64,000 nt of DNA from Streptomyces sp. NBC_00335 (GTDB taxonomy: Bacteria > Actinomycetota > Actinomycetes > Streptomycetales > Streptomycetaceae). Location: NCBI RefSeq assembly GCF_036127095.1, contig NZ_CP108006.1, positions 2,046,001-2,110,000 on the forward strand, in the 5' to 3' direction. Position numbers and translations under genes: made by a program. The notes under the pieces are model-generated. The model was given only the letters and a program-made list of their open reading frames with translations. It was not told where the DNA came from and searched no databases. Positions 1 through 9,336 of the stretch are shown piece by piece; position 1 is the first letter of the stretch, and every line of letters starts with the position of its first letter.

Positions 1-22
1 AAGGGGCCCCGGTCCGGCGCGG

Positions 23-538
23 TCAAGCCACGGATCGCACGCAGGCGACCGGGTCGTCTGCCGCGGACTTCGTCCCGGAGCGCGAGGCGTCGGGACCGGC
101 GGGCCGGCGCTGGAAGATGCTGTGCAGGATCATGCTGAAGACGACCGCCCCGTCGCCGTCGACCAGCAGGCACTTGGGCTGCACGATGCCGGTGGTCGGG
201 TTGAACGGTGACGGGCGGGACCCGAGGATCTCCACTCGGGCGGCGAGGACGTCTCCCGGGCGGACGGGGCGCACGTAGCGGATCTCGTCGACCCCCGGGG
301 AGCCGGTGCACGCACTGTGGACCAGCAACCCGTCCACGTAGCGCCGCATGAACATCGAGGCGGTGTGCCAGCCGCTGGCGATCAGACCGCCGAACGGCGA
401 CCGGGCGGCGAGCTCCGGGTCCGTGTGGAAGGGCTGCGGATCGAAGCGCTTTCCGAACTCCAGCACCTCCTCGGCGGTGACGGTGATCGTGCCCAGCTCG
501 TGGACATCACCGGTCCGGAAGTCCTCGAAGTAGCGCAT
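23..538 (-). CDS. MaoC-like (R)-hydratase / hotdog-fold protein
   Basis: About 171 residues, a single hotdog domain. The segment FDPQPFHTDP (about residues 32-41) followed by GGLIASGWHT matches the MaoC/R-hydratase active-site region, with the Asp/His pair of enoyl-CoA hydratase 2 enzymes. A family role would be hydration of a trans-2-enoyl thioester or a related CoA-ester reaction; the substrate cannot be read. A GTG lies directly before the ATG; I chose the ATG at 538 because the purine run AAGGGGGG sits at better spacing from it. It lies 70 bp downstream of the PLP enzyme on the same strand and may be cotranscribed. The C-terminal 25 residues are low complexity and Ser/Ala rich. Confidence 0.8.
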   Translation of the reverse strand: MRYFEDFRTGDVHELGTITVTAEEVLEFGKRFDPQPFHTDPELAARSPFGGLIASGWHTASMFMRRYVDGLLVHSACTGSPGVDEIRYVRPVRPGDVLAARVEILGSRPSPFNPTTGIVQPKCLLVDGDGAVVFSMILHSIFQRRPAGPDASRSGTKSAADDPVACVRSVA

Positions 539-609
539 CACGCGCCCCCCTTGACGTAGAGCAGTGTTTCCTTGGCGTGAACCAATCTACGAATCGTTCA
601 TTTATTTTG

Positions 610-1800
610 TCAAGCCAAAAGAAGCTTGGATAGAGCCTGTTCGATGTCCCTCCACAGGTCGTCGGGGTCCTCGATACCGACCGACATCCGCACCAGACCC
701 GATCCGATACCGGCCGCCGCCAACGCCTCCTCACCCAGCTCTCGATGGGAGGTACTGGCCGGATGCGTCACCAGCGTCTCCACGCCACCCAGGGACAGCG
801 CGAGCCGTGCCACCCGCACTCCCTCCACGAACACCCGCCCCGCCTCCCGGCCGCCGGCCAGTTCGAAGGAGAGCAACCCTCCCCCGCCGGAGAGCGCCTT
901 ACGGGCGGTGGCGTACGAGGGGTGGGCGGGGAGCCAGGGCCAGTGGACGGCCGTGACTGTGGGATGAGCAGCCAGCCGCGCAGACAGGACTTCGGCATTG
1001 GCGCAGTGCTCCCGCATCCGCAGGGGCAGCGTCGGGATCCCGCGCAGGGTCAGCCAGGCGGCGAACGGGTCGGCGCTAGCCCCGAGTTCGACTGTCCGCG
1101 GCCATATCTCCTGCCGCAGTCCGTCATCCGCGAAGATGGCTGCGCCCCCGAGGACGTCGGAGTGTCCGGCCAGATATTTGGTCGTGGAGTGGAGCACGAT
1201 GTCGGCGCCGAGTTCGATGGGCCGGCACAGGACGGGCGACGCGAGGGAGTTGTCCACGGCGCTGACGACTCCCCGGCGCCGGGCCGCAGCCAGCAGCCCT
1301 GGCAGGTCAGGGACTTGGCCCGTCGGGTTCGCGATGGTCTCCAGCAGGAGCAGCCGGGTCCGGGGTCCTGCGGCCGCCTCGAACTCGGCCACCTCGTCAC
1401 CGCTGATGTACGTGACGTCCACGCCGTAGCGGTCCGCCAGGTCAGTTAGGGCGGCGTGTGTCCCTCCGTACAAACACCGCTGCGCGATCACGTGATCGCC
1501 GGGGCGTAGCAGCGCCAGCAGGACGCCACTGATGGCTCCCATGCCCGAGGCGAAGGCTATGGCCGAAGCCCCGCCCTCCAAGTCCGCGAGGGTGTGCTCC
1601 AGGGCGCGGACGGTGGGATTGCCGCGGCGGCTGTAGACGTACTGGCCGTCGGGGCTAGCCATGGCTTCGGCCAGCTCGCTCGCGGAGTCGAAGGCGAAGG
1701 CGGACGATTGCACCAGGGGTACGGAGAGCGGCCAACTGCCGTGCGGCAAAGGCCGATTGATCACATGCACGGCACGGGTTCGGATGTCTTTGTCTTCCAT
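610..1800 (-). CDS. PLP-dependent Cys/Met metabolism enzyme (cystathionine gamma-synthase/lyase family)
   Basis: 396 residues, normal length for the trans-sulfuration family. Visible motifs are YSRRGNPTVRALE near the N-terminus (tetramer/phosphate region), FASGMGAISG (PLP phosphate cradle), SAVDNSLASP (Asp contacting the pyridine nitrogen) and HSTTKYLAGHSD, whose Lys is the Schiff-base lysine. The reaction could be gamma-lyase, gamma-synthase or an O-acyl-homoserine sulfhydrylase; these cannot be separated by eye. The ATG at 1800 is preceded by AGGAGACCCC, a good ribosome site. The MaoC-like gene follows on the same strand. Confidence 0.87.
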   Translation of the reverse strand: MEDKDIRTRAVHVINRPLPHGSWPLSVPLVQSSAFAFDSASELAEAMASPDGQYVYSRRGNPTVRALEHTLADLEGGASAIAFASGMGAISGVLLALLRPGDHVIAQRCLYGGTHAALTDLADRYGVDVTYISGDEVAEFEAAAGPRTRLLLLETIANPTGQVPDLPGLLAAARRRGVVSAVDNSLASPVLCRPIELGADIVLHSTTKYLAGHSDVLGGAAIFADDGLRQEIWPRTVELGASADPFAAWLTLRGIPTLPLRMREHCANAEVLSARLAAHPTVTAVHWPWLPAHPSYATARKALSGGGGLLSFELAGGREAGRVFVEGVRVARLALSLGGVETLVTHPASTSHRELGEEALAAAGIGSGLVRMSVGIEDPDDLWRDIEQALSKLLLA

Positions 1801-1858
1801 GGGGTCTCCTGTCTGATGGGCCGGTCCGTCCGGCCGTCTGCGTCAGGTACGGGGAGCA

Positions 1859-1907
1859 GACAAGGGGTCGCCCGATGTCCTGGGAGGACATCGGGCGACC
1901 CCTTGTC
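1859..1907 (-). terminator. 22-bp stem-loop terminator after the 14-TM MFS gene
   Basis: A perfect 22-bp inverted repeat (1859-1880 and 1886-1907) with a 5-nt loop lies just beyond the MFS stop at 1929 and before the PLP enzyme start. There is no T-tract, as is common in Streptomyces. Confidence 0.8.
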
Positions 1908-1928
1908 GAGTACGGACGAGCCCGTACG

Positions 1929-3362
1929 TCACACCCCGGCGGTCTCGCTTTGCGGCGCGGGGGCGGCTGCGGTCGCCGCAGCCTTGTCTCCCTTCATGAC
2001 GAGAAGAGTGATCACGGCGCCAGCGGCCGCGATGGCGGCGGCACCGAGGAACGCGGCACTGAAGCCGTCGGTGAGGGCGGGCAGGTTGCCGAGCTCACCG
2101 GCCCCCTGCGTGGTGGCAAGAGCGGTCAGAGCGGCAAGGCCGAGGGCCGAGCCCACGTTGTACGTGGTGTTGACGATGCCCGAGGCCAGACCTGCCTGCT
2201 CCTGGGGAGCTCCGGACATGGCGGCGATCATCGCAGGGATGTAGGCGAGCGCCATGCCGAGCGCGGCGACGAGCGAGGCCGGGAGGACATCGACCAGGAA
2301 GGTGCCAGTCGGCTCCACCGCCGACAGCCAGACCAGGCCTGCGGCGAGGGCCAAGAGGCCGGCGACGATCAGCGGCTTCGCACCGAACTTGCCCATGAGG
2401 CGTGCGGTAATCGCCGTCATGAAGATCATCAACAGGACGGTCATGGGGAGCAGGGCGGCGCCGGACGCGAATGCGCCGTAGTTGAGGACCTGCTGCAGAT
2501 ACAGGTTGAGGAAGTACCACATCGGGATCCACGCCGCACCGAGCAGCGTCATCGCGAGGTTGGCCGAGCCGAGACGCGGGACCCGCCAGACGCTGAGCGG
2601 CATGAGCGGCTCACGGATGGACTTCTGAATCACGAAGAAGGCGGCGAGCAGAACGGCCGCACCGATCAGCTCCAGGACTGTGGCGGTGGAGCCCCAGCCC
2701 ACCTCGGGCGCCCGGACGACAGCGAACACGGCGAGCGCGAGACCCGCAGTGACGGCGACCGCACCCAGGACATCCACAGAACCGCGTCGGGACGCAACGT
2801 CCGGCAGCAGCTTGGTGGCGGCGAGGGTCGCGAGACCGATCGGGATGTAGATGATGAAAACCCACTGCCAACTCATCCACTCGGTGAAGACACCACCGAG
2901 GAATACACCCGCAGTACCGCCGGCGGGAGCAGCGGCGCCGTACAGCGCCATCGCCTTGCCGAGCTCCTTGGGGTCGTGCATGAAGAGCATCATCAGCAGG
3001 GTCATGGCGGCGGGTGCGATCAGCGCGCCGCCAATGCCCTGGACGGCACGGCCCACGATCTCGACCGTAGCTGTCTGCGCGGCGGCCGCGACGATCGAAC
3101 CGACGATCATGGTCGCCCATCCGGCGGCGAAGATCTTGCGAGCTCCGACGAGGTCGGAGAGACGACCGCCGAGCAGGAGTAATCCGCCGAACACGATGAC
3201 GTAGGCGTTGAAGACCCACTGCAGCTCGCCCTGCGAGAAGCCGAGGTCCTTCTGCATCTCGGGGAGTGCGACTCCGATGATGGAGGTGTCCATGATGACC
3301 ATGAACTGCGCGGCGGCAAGCACGGCAAGTGCCCACCAGCGCCGGGGATTGACGGTTGACAT
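1929..3362 (-). CDS. MFS transporter, DHA2 (14-TM EmrB/QacA-type) exporter
   Basis: 477 residues beginning MSTVNPRRWWALAVLAAAQFM. The segment MDTSIIGVALPEMQKDLG after TM1 and GGRLSDLVGARK between TM2 and TM3 are hallmarks of DHA2 drug:H+ antiporters; about 14 hydrophobic segments follow. The reading frame extends further upstream, but the start at 3362 gives the canonical N-terminus and leaves two TACCC-N5-GGGTA boxes in the promoter (3386-3400, 3422-3436). Those boxes suggest repression by a copper-sensing CsoR/RicR-type regulator, which is unusual for a drug-type MFS. Substrate unknown. A strong stem-loop follows the stop. Confidence 0.88.
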   Translation of the reverse strand: MSTVNPRRWWALAVLAAAQFMVIMDTSIIGVALPEMQKDLGFSQGELQWVFNAYVIVFGGLLLLGGRLSDLVGARKIFAAGWATMIVGSIVAAAAQTATVEIVGRAVQGIGGALIAPAAMTLLMMLFMHDPKELGKAMALYGAAAPAGGTAGVFLGGVFTEWMSWQWVFIIYIPIGLATLAATKLLPDVASRRGSVDVLGAVAVTAGLALAVFAVVRAPEVGWGSTATVLELIGAAVLLAAFFVIQKSIREPLMPLSVWRVPRLGSANLAMTLLGAAWIPMWYFLNLYLQQVLNYGAFASGAALLPMTVLLMIFMTAITARLMGKFGAKPLIVAGLLALAAGLVWLSAVEPTGTFLVDVLPASLVAALGMALAYIPAMIAAMSGAPQEQAGLASGIVNTTYNVGSALGLAALTALATTQGAGELGNLPALTDGFSAAFLGAAAIAAAGAVITLLVMKGDKAAATAAAPAPQSETAGV

Positions 3363-3385
3363 TGCCCTGACCCTTCTCTGCATCA

Positions 3386-3400
3386 TACCCCTAGGGGGTA
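3386..3400. promoter_or_regulatory. CsoR/RicR-type operator box 1
   Basis: TACCCCTAGGGGGTA, a TACCC-N5-GGGTA palindrome 24 bp upstream of the MFS start. The same architecture recurs at 3422-3436 and 9952-9966. It resembles operators of copper-responsive CsoR-family repressors; no such regulator is encoded in the window. Confidence 0.65.
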
Positions 3401-3421
3401 CCTTCGCGGAGCAACGTAGCA

Positions 3422-3436
3422 TACCCATGGGGGGTA
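3422..3436. promoter_or_regulatory. CsoR/RicR-type operator box 2
   Basis: TACCCATGGGGGGTA, extended to ATACCC...GGGTAT. It lies 36 bp (centre to centre) from box 1, a tandem arrangement in the promoter of the 14-TM MFS gene. Confidence 0.65.
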
Positions 3437-3610
3437 TGTAAGAGCGAAGTGAGGGCGATTGCAGGGTGAGGGAATCGAACTCCGGCAGGTTGTGCCGCCT
3501 CCACTGCCACGCGGGCCCATGGCCGGTCCGATTGAAGGCGACGCGGGCGGAACGCGGACGGACGCCTGCAGCTGGTGCACTCCGCCCGCTGACGAACGGC
3601 ACCGACCCAG

Positions 3611-3635
3611 GGAGCACCGCACCGTGCGGTGCTCC
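3611..3635 (-). terminator. Stem-loop after the cysteine synthase-like/MFS operon
   Basis: GGAGCACCGCA pairs with TGCGGTGCTCC across a 3-nt loop, 16 bp beyond the stop codon at 3651. Confidence 0.65.
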
Positions 3636-3650
3636 CCGCCGTATTGCACC

Positions 3651-4910
3651 TCAGCCAGTGAGTGCGGCCTGCCAGCCCGGTGCCCGCAGGTGCCCGCCGC
3701 GCTCCAGGGCCGCTACGGCCCCCGCACAACCCGCGCCGGTCGCGGCCAGGACAACCCACGGCAGCCACGGCAGCCCGGTGTCGAACATTGCCCCCACCGC
3801 GAGGTTGCCCGCCGCGATGGCGATGCCGGAGGCGGTGTTGTAGGCGCCGTAGTAGGTGGCGACCAGCCGGTCCCCCGCAAGGCGTACGACCGTGTCCATC
3901 TCGAAGGGGTAGAGCAGGGCACCGCCCCACGCCAACAGTGCCGCGCACAGCGCAAGCCCAGCCACCCCCACCGCAAGGCCGACAGCCCCCTCATGCGGGC
4001 CGGGCAGCAGCGGCAGGAACGCCGCGCCCATGACGGCCAGCCCCCAGACGATCGCCCGGGGCCCGCTCAGGGTGCGCTTGGCCCAGGCCGTCAGCTTGAG
4101 CTGCCCGGACAGGGCTGCGAGGGCCGACACGGCGAACACGGCTCCCGTGACGAGGCCGGTCTGCGGGCCGAACAGTTCCCGGGCCCGTAGCGGCAGGGCC
4201 AGGTACACCTGGAAAGCCAGGACGTACGAGCCGGACATGGCCGCGGCGAACAGCAGGAACGGCCGGTTCGCGGCGATGGACCGCCAGTCCGCGAGCACCG
4301 CCCGCCACGCCGACTCCGCACTACGGTCGGACGGTGGACGGGTGGGCAGCGCCCGCGCCTGGAGCAGGGCCAAGGCGCCGAAGATGACCGCCGAGGCCGC
4401 ACACACCGCCCTGAAGTCCCAGGCCAGCAACGCGAGCCCGGCCAGCGGGCCGATGAGGATGCCGGCCTGGTAAAAAACGTTGAACGCGGCGAACGCCTCC
4501 ACCCGGCGCTCCTCACCGGCCTCGGCCGCCAGGTAAGCCCGCACCGCCGGGTTGAACAGGGCCCCGGCCAGCCCGGTGAGCGCCGAGGCGACGATCAGCG
4601 CGGGCAGCGACTGCACCATCCCCAGCAGTGCGAAGGCCACCGTGCGCAGGCCGCATCCGGCGAGGATCATCGGCTTGCAGCCGTAGCGGTCGGCGAGGGT
4701 TCCGCCGACCAGGAACATTCCCTGCTGGGACAGGTTCCGTACGCCGAGGACCAGGCCGACGGCCCAGGCGGCCAAACCGAGTCCGTGGGCGAGATGGTCG
4801 GCGAGGTAGGGCATCAGCATGTAGAAGCCCAGGTTGATGGCGAACTGGTTGGCCATCAACAACCGCACGCTCGGGTCGAAGGAGGCGACCTGCGCCCGCA
4901 GCGCCTTCAC
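3651..4910 (-). CDS. MFS transporter (12-TM), coupled to a cysteine synthase-like gene
   Basis: 419 residues with about 12 hydrophobic segments and the MFS loop 2-3 motif [13 protein letters not shown]. The GTG start at 4908-4910 overlaps the upstream gene's stop (GTGA, 4907-4910), implying translational coupling. The same frame stays open far upstream inside the cysteine synthase-like gene, but that part is antisense-type shadow. The coupling suggests it exports or imports the product of the upstream PLP enzyme, such as an unusual amino acid; this is inference. Confident as MFS, not on substrate. Confidence 0.85.
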   Translation of the reverse strand: MKALRAQVASFDPSVRLLMANQFAINLGFYMLMPYLADHLAHGLGLAAWAVGLVLGVRNLSQQGMFLVGGTLADRYGCKPMILAGCGLRTVAFALLGMVQSLPALIVASALTGLAGALFNPAVRAYLAAEAGEERRVEAFAAFNVFYQAGILIGPLAGLALLAWDFRAVCAASAVIFGALALLQARALPTRPPSDRSAESAWRAVLADWRSIAANRPFLLFAAAMSGSYVLAFQVYLALPLRARELFGPQTGLVTGAVFAVSALAALSGQLKLTAWAKRTLSGPRAIVWGLAVMGAAFLPLLPGPHEGAVGLAVGVAGLALCAALLAWGGALLYPFEMDTVVRLAGDRLVATYYGAYNTASGIAIAAGNLAVGAMFDTGLPWLPWVVLAATGAGCAGAVAALERGGHLRAPGWQAALTG

Positions 4911-6055
4911 CGGGCGCCCGCGGTACGGATCGCGCGGGGTCCGGGCTTCCGGCCGAGCGGGTCGCGGACCTGAGTGGACCGGGTCCAGCCCGTCACCGTG
5001 CACGCATCCGGGGCCGCGATTTCCTCGGGCTCCGCCGCGGGCTCTGCGCCGAGAATGCCCTGTTCCGCGCACCAGGCGTCGTTGTAGACGGTCTCCAGGT
5101 AGCGGTGCGGTCCGTCGGGGAACACGGCTGCGATCCGGGTTCCGGGCGGCATGGTCCTTGCTGCCCATCCTGCGACGAGCGCGACCGCGCCCACGCTCCA
5201 GCCGCCCGAGGCGTAGTGCCTGCGGGCCAGGCGGCGGCAGGCCCATACCGCTTCGCCCGGGGCCACCCAGTGGACCTCGGCGAAGGCCTTGTAGTCGACG
5301 TTGGCGGGGTGAATGCTGGAGCCGAGCCCGCGCATCAGCCGCGGACCTGCGGGCTGGCCGAAGATCGCCGAGTTGATGGAGTCCACGCCGATCAGCCGAA
5401 GTCCGGGCGAGTGCTCCCGCAGTCCCGCCGCGATCCCGGCGGAGTGGCCGCCGGTGCCGACCGCCGTGACCAGGACATCGATCCGGCCCAGTTGCGCGAT
5501 CAGCTCGGCGGCCAGCGGCCGGTAGGCGCCGACGTTGTCCGGGTTGCTGTACTGATCCGGGCAGTACGCGCCAGGAGCTGCGGTCAGGAGTTCGGCGACC
5601 CTCTCCCGGCGGGCCTCCTGCCAGCCGCCCGTCGGATGCGGAGTTTCGACCTGGTCGACGTACGCGCCGAGCGCCGTGAGCAGGCGGACCACGGCTGGCT
5701 CCATGCCCGGATCGGAGACGACGGTGACCGGATGACCGTAGGTCAGCCCGGCCAGCGTCAGCCCGAGACCAAGGGTTCCGCTGGAGGACTCGACGATGGG
5801 CGCACCAGGCAGCAGATCGCCGCGCAGGCGTGCTTGGCGGACCATGTGGAGCCCCGGGCGGTCTTTGATGCCGCCGGGATTCGCGCCTTCGAGCTTGGCG
5901 AAGAAGCCGCGGCCGGGCGGGGCGAAGGGCTCGTCGATCCACAGGACCGGGGTGTTGCCGACCAGCTGTGCGGGCCGGCGGGCGATAACGGGCACCGGAG
6001 CGTGAGCTGCCGGGGAGAGCGGACCGAAGTCTTCGAGCAGGGGAAGGCGGTTCAT
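4907..6055 (-). CDS. PLP-dependent cysteine synthase-like enzyme (fold type II)
   Basis: 382 residues, longer than CysK (~310). The N-terminal part has QLVGNTPVL (substrate loop), [10 protein letters not shown] with the presumed PLP lysine at residue 64, [11 protein letters not shown] (carboxylate-binding loop) and GTGGHSAG (phosphate loop). CysK normally has N-P-x-x-S-x-K-D-R; here the Ser is replaced (NPGGIKDRP). A C-terminal extension of about 50 residues shows no motif. Likely beta-replacement chemistry on a serine or cysteine derivative, forming a specialised amino acid rather than bulk cysteine. It heads a two-gene operon with an MFS transporter. Confidence 0.8.
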   Translation of the reverse strand: MNRLPLLEDFGPLSPAAHAPVPVIARRPAQLVGNTPVLWIDEPFAPPGRGFFAKLEGANPGGIKDRPGLHMVRQARLRGDLLPGAPIVESSSGTLGLGLTLAGLTYGHPVTVVSDPGMEPAVVRLLTALGAYVDQVETPHPTGGWQEARRERVAELLTAAPGAYCPDQYSNPDNVGAYRPLAAELIAQLGRIDVLVTAVGTGGHSAGIAAGLREHSPGLRLIGVDSINSAIFGQPAGPRLMRGLGSSIHPANVDYKAFAEVHWVAPGEAVWACRRLARRHYASGGWSVGAVALVAGWAARTMPPGTRIAAVFPDGPHRYLETVYNDAWCAEQGILGAEPAAEPEEIAAPDACTVTGWTRSTQVRDPLGRKPGPRAIRTAGAR

Positions 6056-6185
6056 GTGCGTACGGCTCCTACACGCCGCCGGTGTACGGAGGCGCGGGGT
6101 AGGCAGGTCGAAAGGCGCGCGTGCACACCCCAGCCCTCCACACCCGGGACGATCACCGGTGGAGGTCAGGGGTGCGGGCGTGCTT

Positions 6186-6650
6186 CTACTGCCGCCAGAC
6201 GCAGTTCAGCGCGAGATCGACGCCGCTGCCCGGCGGGCCGGCCTCACGTGAGGCCGCCCATCCGACCGCCAGGTCTGGACAGGGTTCATCGGGAATCGGG
6301 ACGAGCACGACTGCGGCCACCGCAGGCATCGCCACGGCCTTCGCTCCGTCAGAGCGCGGCCTGTCCACAGCGTGATCGATATGCTTTTCCGAGCCGTGCT
6401 GATGCGCAGGACCCGAGGAGAACGCCGACAGGACCAGGCCCTGGCGAAGGTCATGCTGTGGACCGGCGGCCAGCACCGTGGTGTGCGGCCCCGCGAAAGC
6501 AGGGGTGTGTGCGCCCGCGGCCACATGCGCCGCGATCAGCAGAACGAGTGCGGGCAGAAGGACGTTGCGGGCCCGCCGCACTGCTTCCTGGGAAATCCGC
6601 CAGCACCCGATCACATCCCTCAAAGTAGTCGAGCAACTGCAAGGCGTCAC
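6186..6650 (-). CDS. Small His-containing secreted/membrane protein (family member 1)
   Basis: Up to 154 residues. One hydrophobic N-terminal segment ([20 protein letters not shown]) acts as signal or anchor, followed by a low-complexity region with His-rich patches ([11 protein letters not shown]). The C-terminus LALNCVWRQ resembles the ends of three nearby proteins (9443-9883, 12523-12966, 15398-15808). The start is uncertain; a GTG at 6581 would remove 23 residues before the hydrophobic segment. It has the look of the DUF6153-type proteins common in Streptomyces metal regions; a metal-binding role is inferred. Confidence 0.5.
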   Translation of the reverse strand: MTPCSCSTTLRDVIGCWRISQEAVRRARNVLLPALVLLIAAHVAAGAHTPAFAGPHTTVLAAGPQHDLRQGLVLSAFSSGPAHQHGSEKHIDHAVDRPRSDGAKAVAMPAVAAVVLVPIPDEPCPDLAVGWAASREAGPPGSGVDLALNCVWRQ

Positions 6651-6760
6651 GTTTCTGCGGGTCGGATACCCCCGTACGTGGGTAGGTCCAGCACGGGCAT
6701 TGCCTGTCCCGTGTAGCCGTCGGCGGCTTCGTGGACCGCCGGGCTCGGCCCTCCAGACGC

Positions 6761-6809
6761 GATGCGAGGGGGCTGCGGCGGGGCGGGCCCGCCGCAGCCC
6801 CCTCGCATC
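6761..6809 (-). terminator. 22-bp perfect stem-loop
   Basis: Arms 6761-6782 and 6788-6809 pair perfectly around a 5-nt loop, immediately beyond the 3' end of the frameshifted gene at 6819. Confidence 0.8.
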
Positions 6810-6818
6810 GGTGTCGGG

Positions 6819-7546
6819 TCAGTACGCGTGGCCGTCGCTGTGATCCGACTGCGGCGTCTTCGCGGTCGGCTTGGTGGCAGGCGTGACCCTCGCGCCGGGA
6901 GTGCTGCCCGTGGTGGGGGCATTGGTGGGGGCGTGGTCATCTGCGGCCGGCTGCTCCGCGGTGCCGTGGCTGTGCCCGCCGGCCGGAATGTCGTGCATCG
7001 AGGACGCGACCTGCCGTAGGCCGAGGAAGGCAAGGGCTGCGGCCACCATGACGGCCCGGCCGACGAGGCCGAAGATGCGCTGCCAGGGGTGTCGGCGGCT
7101 TCGATGACGTAGGCGATGGCGAGGAGGAGTCCGATGGGGGGCAAGGGCCGTTACCCGGTCGGGGAAGTCGTCGAAGTACTGAAGGCCGCAGCTGAGCATC
7201 CGATGCCGAACGAGAGCATCAGGGAGGCACCGATGACCACCGTCATCCGCGAAGGCCCGGGGCGCTCGCGGGTGAGGAGGAACTCGTTGACGACGGTGGC
7301 GGCGAGGAAGACCAGGACGCCGTAGAGGGCGATGCGGGCAGGGTCGAGCGGGTGGTGGACGACGGCGCCGCTGATCAGGCAAGCGCCGACGAAGTATCCG
7401 ACGTAGCCGCGGTAGCGGGCGGCCAGTGAACGCTTGCGGGCCTGGTGTGAGCGTTGTTTGCGACGGGCGGCGCGTCCTTCGGCGGGCGCGGGCGGCCGGC
7501 TGTGGGTGGGCCGGGAGTCCAGGAGCTGGGGTGATGTCACGGGCAT
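6819..7546 (-). pseudogene. Frameshifted paralogue of the 13073-13804 membrane protein
   Basis: The 5' part (from 7546) reads in one frame and matches the intact protein at 13073-13804 closely: RKRSLAARYRGYVGYFVGACLISGAV and related segments. Near 7185 the match jumps frame (MLSCGLQYFDDFPD). Near 7140 it moves to a third frame (GLLLAIAYVIEAADTP). Near 7080 it returns to the second (RIFGLVG...AFLGLRQVASSM) and ends in the His-rich tail HSHGTAEQPAADDHAPT. At least three frame changes are needed, so the gene is inactivated unless these are sequencing errors. The intact protein has about four TM segments and a His/Pro-rich C-terminus. Confidence 0.75.
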
Positions 7547-7699
7547 GTTCTTTCTGGTGGCATGCGTGGCTCATCGCGGGCGCGCGCCAGAGCAGGCGGC
7601 TGCTGGGCCAGGCGAAAGTGCAGGACTGATCGGGCAGAAATCCCGGGTCTACACCTGCTGCACCACGGAACGGCCGGTGCGGCGTTCAGCGCGGGCGGG

Positions 7700-8605
7700 T
7701 CAGTGTCCGGTGTTCGTGTGGCCCCCTTGGTGCACGGTGGTCCAGGTGCGGCCGCCGTCCTTGGATTCGTGGACGGCGTCGTTGCTGTCGGCGGCCAGGA
7801 GGTGGTCGGGGCCGGCCGCGGTCAGTACGGCACCCTGCACGCCGCCCGGGAGGCGGCCGCGTTCTTTCCAGGAGGTCCCGTCGCCACCGGAGAGGACCTT
7901 GCCGTCCGTGGTGAGGGCGATCAGCTGCCCGGGAGTCGGCAGCTCCACGGCGGCCAGGGCCGGCGTGCCTGGGACCGGCTGGAAGGTGGCGCCGCTGTCG
8001 GTGCTGTGCAGCAGCCCGTCACGGCTGGTCGCCCACACTTCCTGCGGCGTCTCGGCGTGGGCGGCGAGGTCCCCGGCCGAGATCCGCGCGCGCCGCTCCC
8101 AGGTGGCGCCGGCGTCTGTGCTGGCCCAGATCTGCGAGGTCTGGCTGTCGAGGCCGTAGAGGGTGGGGCCGGCCTGCTGGAGGGAGTGGAAGTCGGCTTC
8201 GCCTGCGGCGGAGACGGTGGTCCAGGTATGGCCGGTGTCGGTACTGCGGATCAGTCCCAGATGCGGTGAGGTGGCGGCGGGGTCGGTGGGTGAGGGGTGG
8301 CCGCTGGCGAGGAAGGTGCGCGGGCCGGTGATGGTGAAGCCCATCGTGTCCTGGTAGCGGTCGGCGATCCGTACGGCGCCTGCGGGGGTGAGGCGGAAGA
8401 CGCCGAGGTGCCCGGCGGCGTAGAGGGTGCCGTCGGCCGGGTCGACGCCCAGGCCGTGCAGGTGCCCGGTTCCCGGGTCGGGGTCGCTCGCTGCGCCGAC
8501 GTTGCCCTGTGCGGGCGTGATCTCGGTGGTTGAGCAGGCAGTCAGCAGCAGGACGCCGGACGCCGTGGCGGCCGCGAGCGCGGCTATGCGGAAGCGGATG
8601 GTCAT
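7700..8605 (-). CDS. Lipoprotein with BNR/sialidase-like propeller repeats (F510_1955-type)
   Basis: 301 residues. Signal peptide with lipobox LLTAC at about residue 24, then a repeat-rich domain with Asp-box-like motifs (STDTGHTWTTV, STDAGATWERR, STDSGATFQPV, SKDGGRTWTTV) typical of beta-propeller blades. The family is annotated as glycosylhydrolase-like but lacks proven activity; here it sits among metal-handling genes, so an extracytoplasmic sensor or binding role is possible. The ATG at 8605 places the signal peptide correctly; the longer frame has 26 extra unsupported residues. Confidence 0.75.
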   Translation of the reverse strand: MTIRFRIAALAAATASGVLLLTACSTTEITPAQGNVGAASDPDPGTGHLHGLGVDPADGTLYAAGHLGVFRLTPAGAVRIADRYQDTMGFTITGPRTFLASGHPSPTDPAATSPHLGLIRSTDTGHTWTTVSAAGEADFHSLQQAGPTLYGLDSQTSQIWASTDAGATWERRARISAGDLAAHAETPQEVWATSRDGLLHSTDSGATFQPVPGTPALAAVELPTPGQLIALTTDGKVLSGGDGTSWKERGRLPGGVQGAVLTAAGPDHLLAADSNDAVHESKDGGRTWTTVHQGGHTNTGH

Positions 8606-8648
8606 GTGTGAGGTCCAGAACGCTTGAAGGGGAAGAAGGGCTGGCTGA

Positions 8649-8688
8649 CCCGGGTGCGGGCAGCTGTTGCTGGCTGCCCGCACCCGGG
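8649..8688 (-). terminator. Stem-loop after the DUF305 gene
   Basis: A 16-bp inverted repeat (8649-8664 and 8673-8688) around an 8-nt loop, 15 bp beyond the DUF305 stop. Confidence 0.75.
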
Positions 8689-8703
8689 GTGTGCTGATGC
8701 GGG

Positions 8704-9336
8704 TCAGCTCTTCCCGAGGAGCGTGTTCATCCGGGCGATCTCCGCGCTCTGGGAGGTGATGATCGCCTGGGCCATGTCCTTGGCGGGCTGGTAGGTGCCG
8801 TCGGCCTGCTCGGTCTTGGCCATGGCGACGGCGCCTTCGTGATGCTTGACCATCATCGTCAGGAAGGCCGTGTCGAACGCCTTGTCCGAGGAGGCTTCGA
8901 GCTGCTTCATCTCTTCGGCCGTCATCATCCCGGACATGTCGTGCCCGCCGTGGCCGGCATCCTCGGCGGGGACCTTCTCGCCCCAGGAGGTCAGCCAGCC
9001 GGAGAGGGTCTCGATCTCCGGGTCCTGGGCCTTCTTGATCTCATCGGCCAGCTTCTTCACCTCAGCCGACTCGGCGCGCGTCGTGGCGAGGTCGGCCATC
9101 TCGATGGCCTGGCGGTGGTGGGGGATCATCCCCTGCGCAAACGCGGTGTCGGCGGCGTTGTGGTCGCCCTGCTGCGCGGGGGCGGAGGCGGAAGGGGAGG
9201 CGGTGTTGTGCCCGTTGTGGGCCGAGCCGCTGTCGTTTCCGTTGCCGTTGCCGCCACAGGCGGCGAGGACGAGGGCGGCGGTGGCGGCCGCGGTCACGGC
9301 GGTGACGCGGCGGATCAGGGAACGCTTCCTGGTCAT
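8704..9336 (-). CDS. DUF305 lipoprotein (copper-region ferritin-like/metal-binding)
   Basis: 210 residues. Tat/Sec-like N-terminus TRKRSLIRRV, lipobox LAAC, a Gly/Asn/His linker, then a DUF305 domain with two copies of the family signature: IPHHRQAIEMA and VKHHEGAVAMA. A central His/Met-rich insert (GHGGHDMSGMM) is present. DUF305 proteins are extracytoplasmic helical bundles that recur in copper-resistance loci. The ATG at 9336 is preferred over the upstream one because it places the twin-Arg region at the N-terminus. Confidence 0.85.
   Translation of the reverse strand: MTRKRSLIRRVTAVTAAATAALVLAACGGNGNGNDSGSAHNGHNTASPSASAPAQQGDHNAADTAFAQGMIPHHRQAIEMADLATTRAESAEVKKLADEIKKAQDPEIETLSGWLTSWGEKVPAEDAGHGGHDMSGMMTAEEMKQLEASSDKAFDTAFLTMMVKHHEGAVAMAKTEQADGTYQPAKDMAQAIITSQSAEIARMNTLLGKS

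Noticed and set aside
1875..3182. 435-codon plus-strand frame overlapping the MFS gene
   Set aside because: Highly charged, repeat-like composition with no homology by eye; antisense shadow.
4911..5942. N-terminal extension making the second MFS protein 763 aa
   Set aside because: The extra part is an Arg/Pro-rich shadow of the cysteine synthase-like gene; the GTG overlapping that gene's stop explains the true start.
6667..6684. TACCCCCGTACGTGGGTA as a fourth copper-type operator
   Set aside because: The spacer is 8 nt rather than 5, and only the inner CGTACG is symmetrical in context; too unlike the three clear sites.
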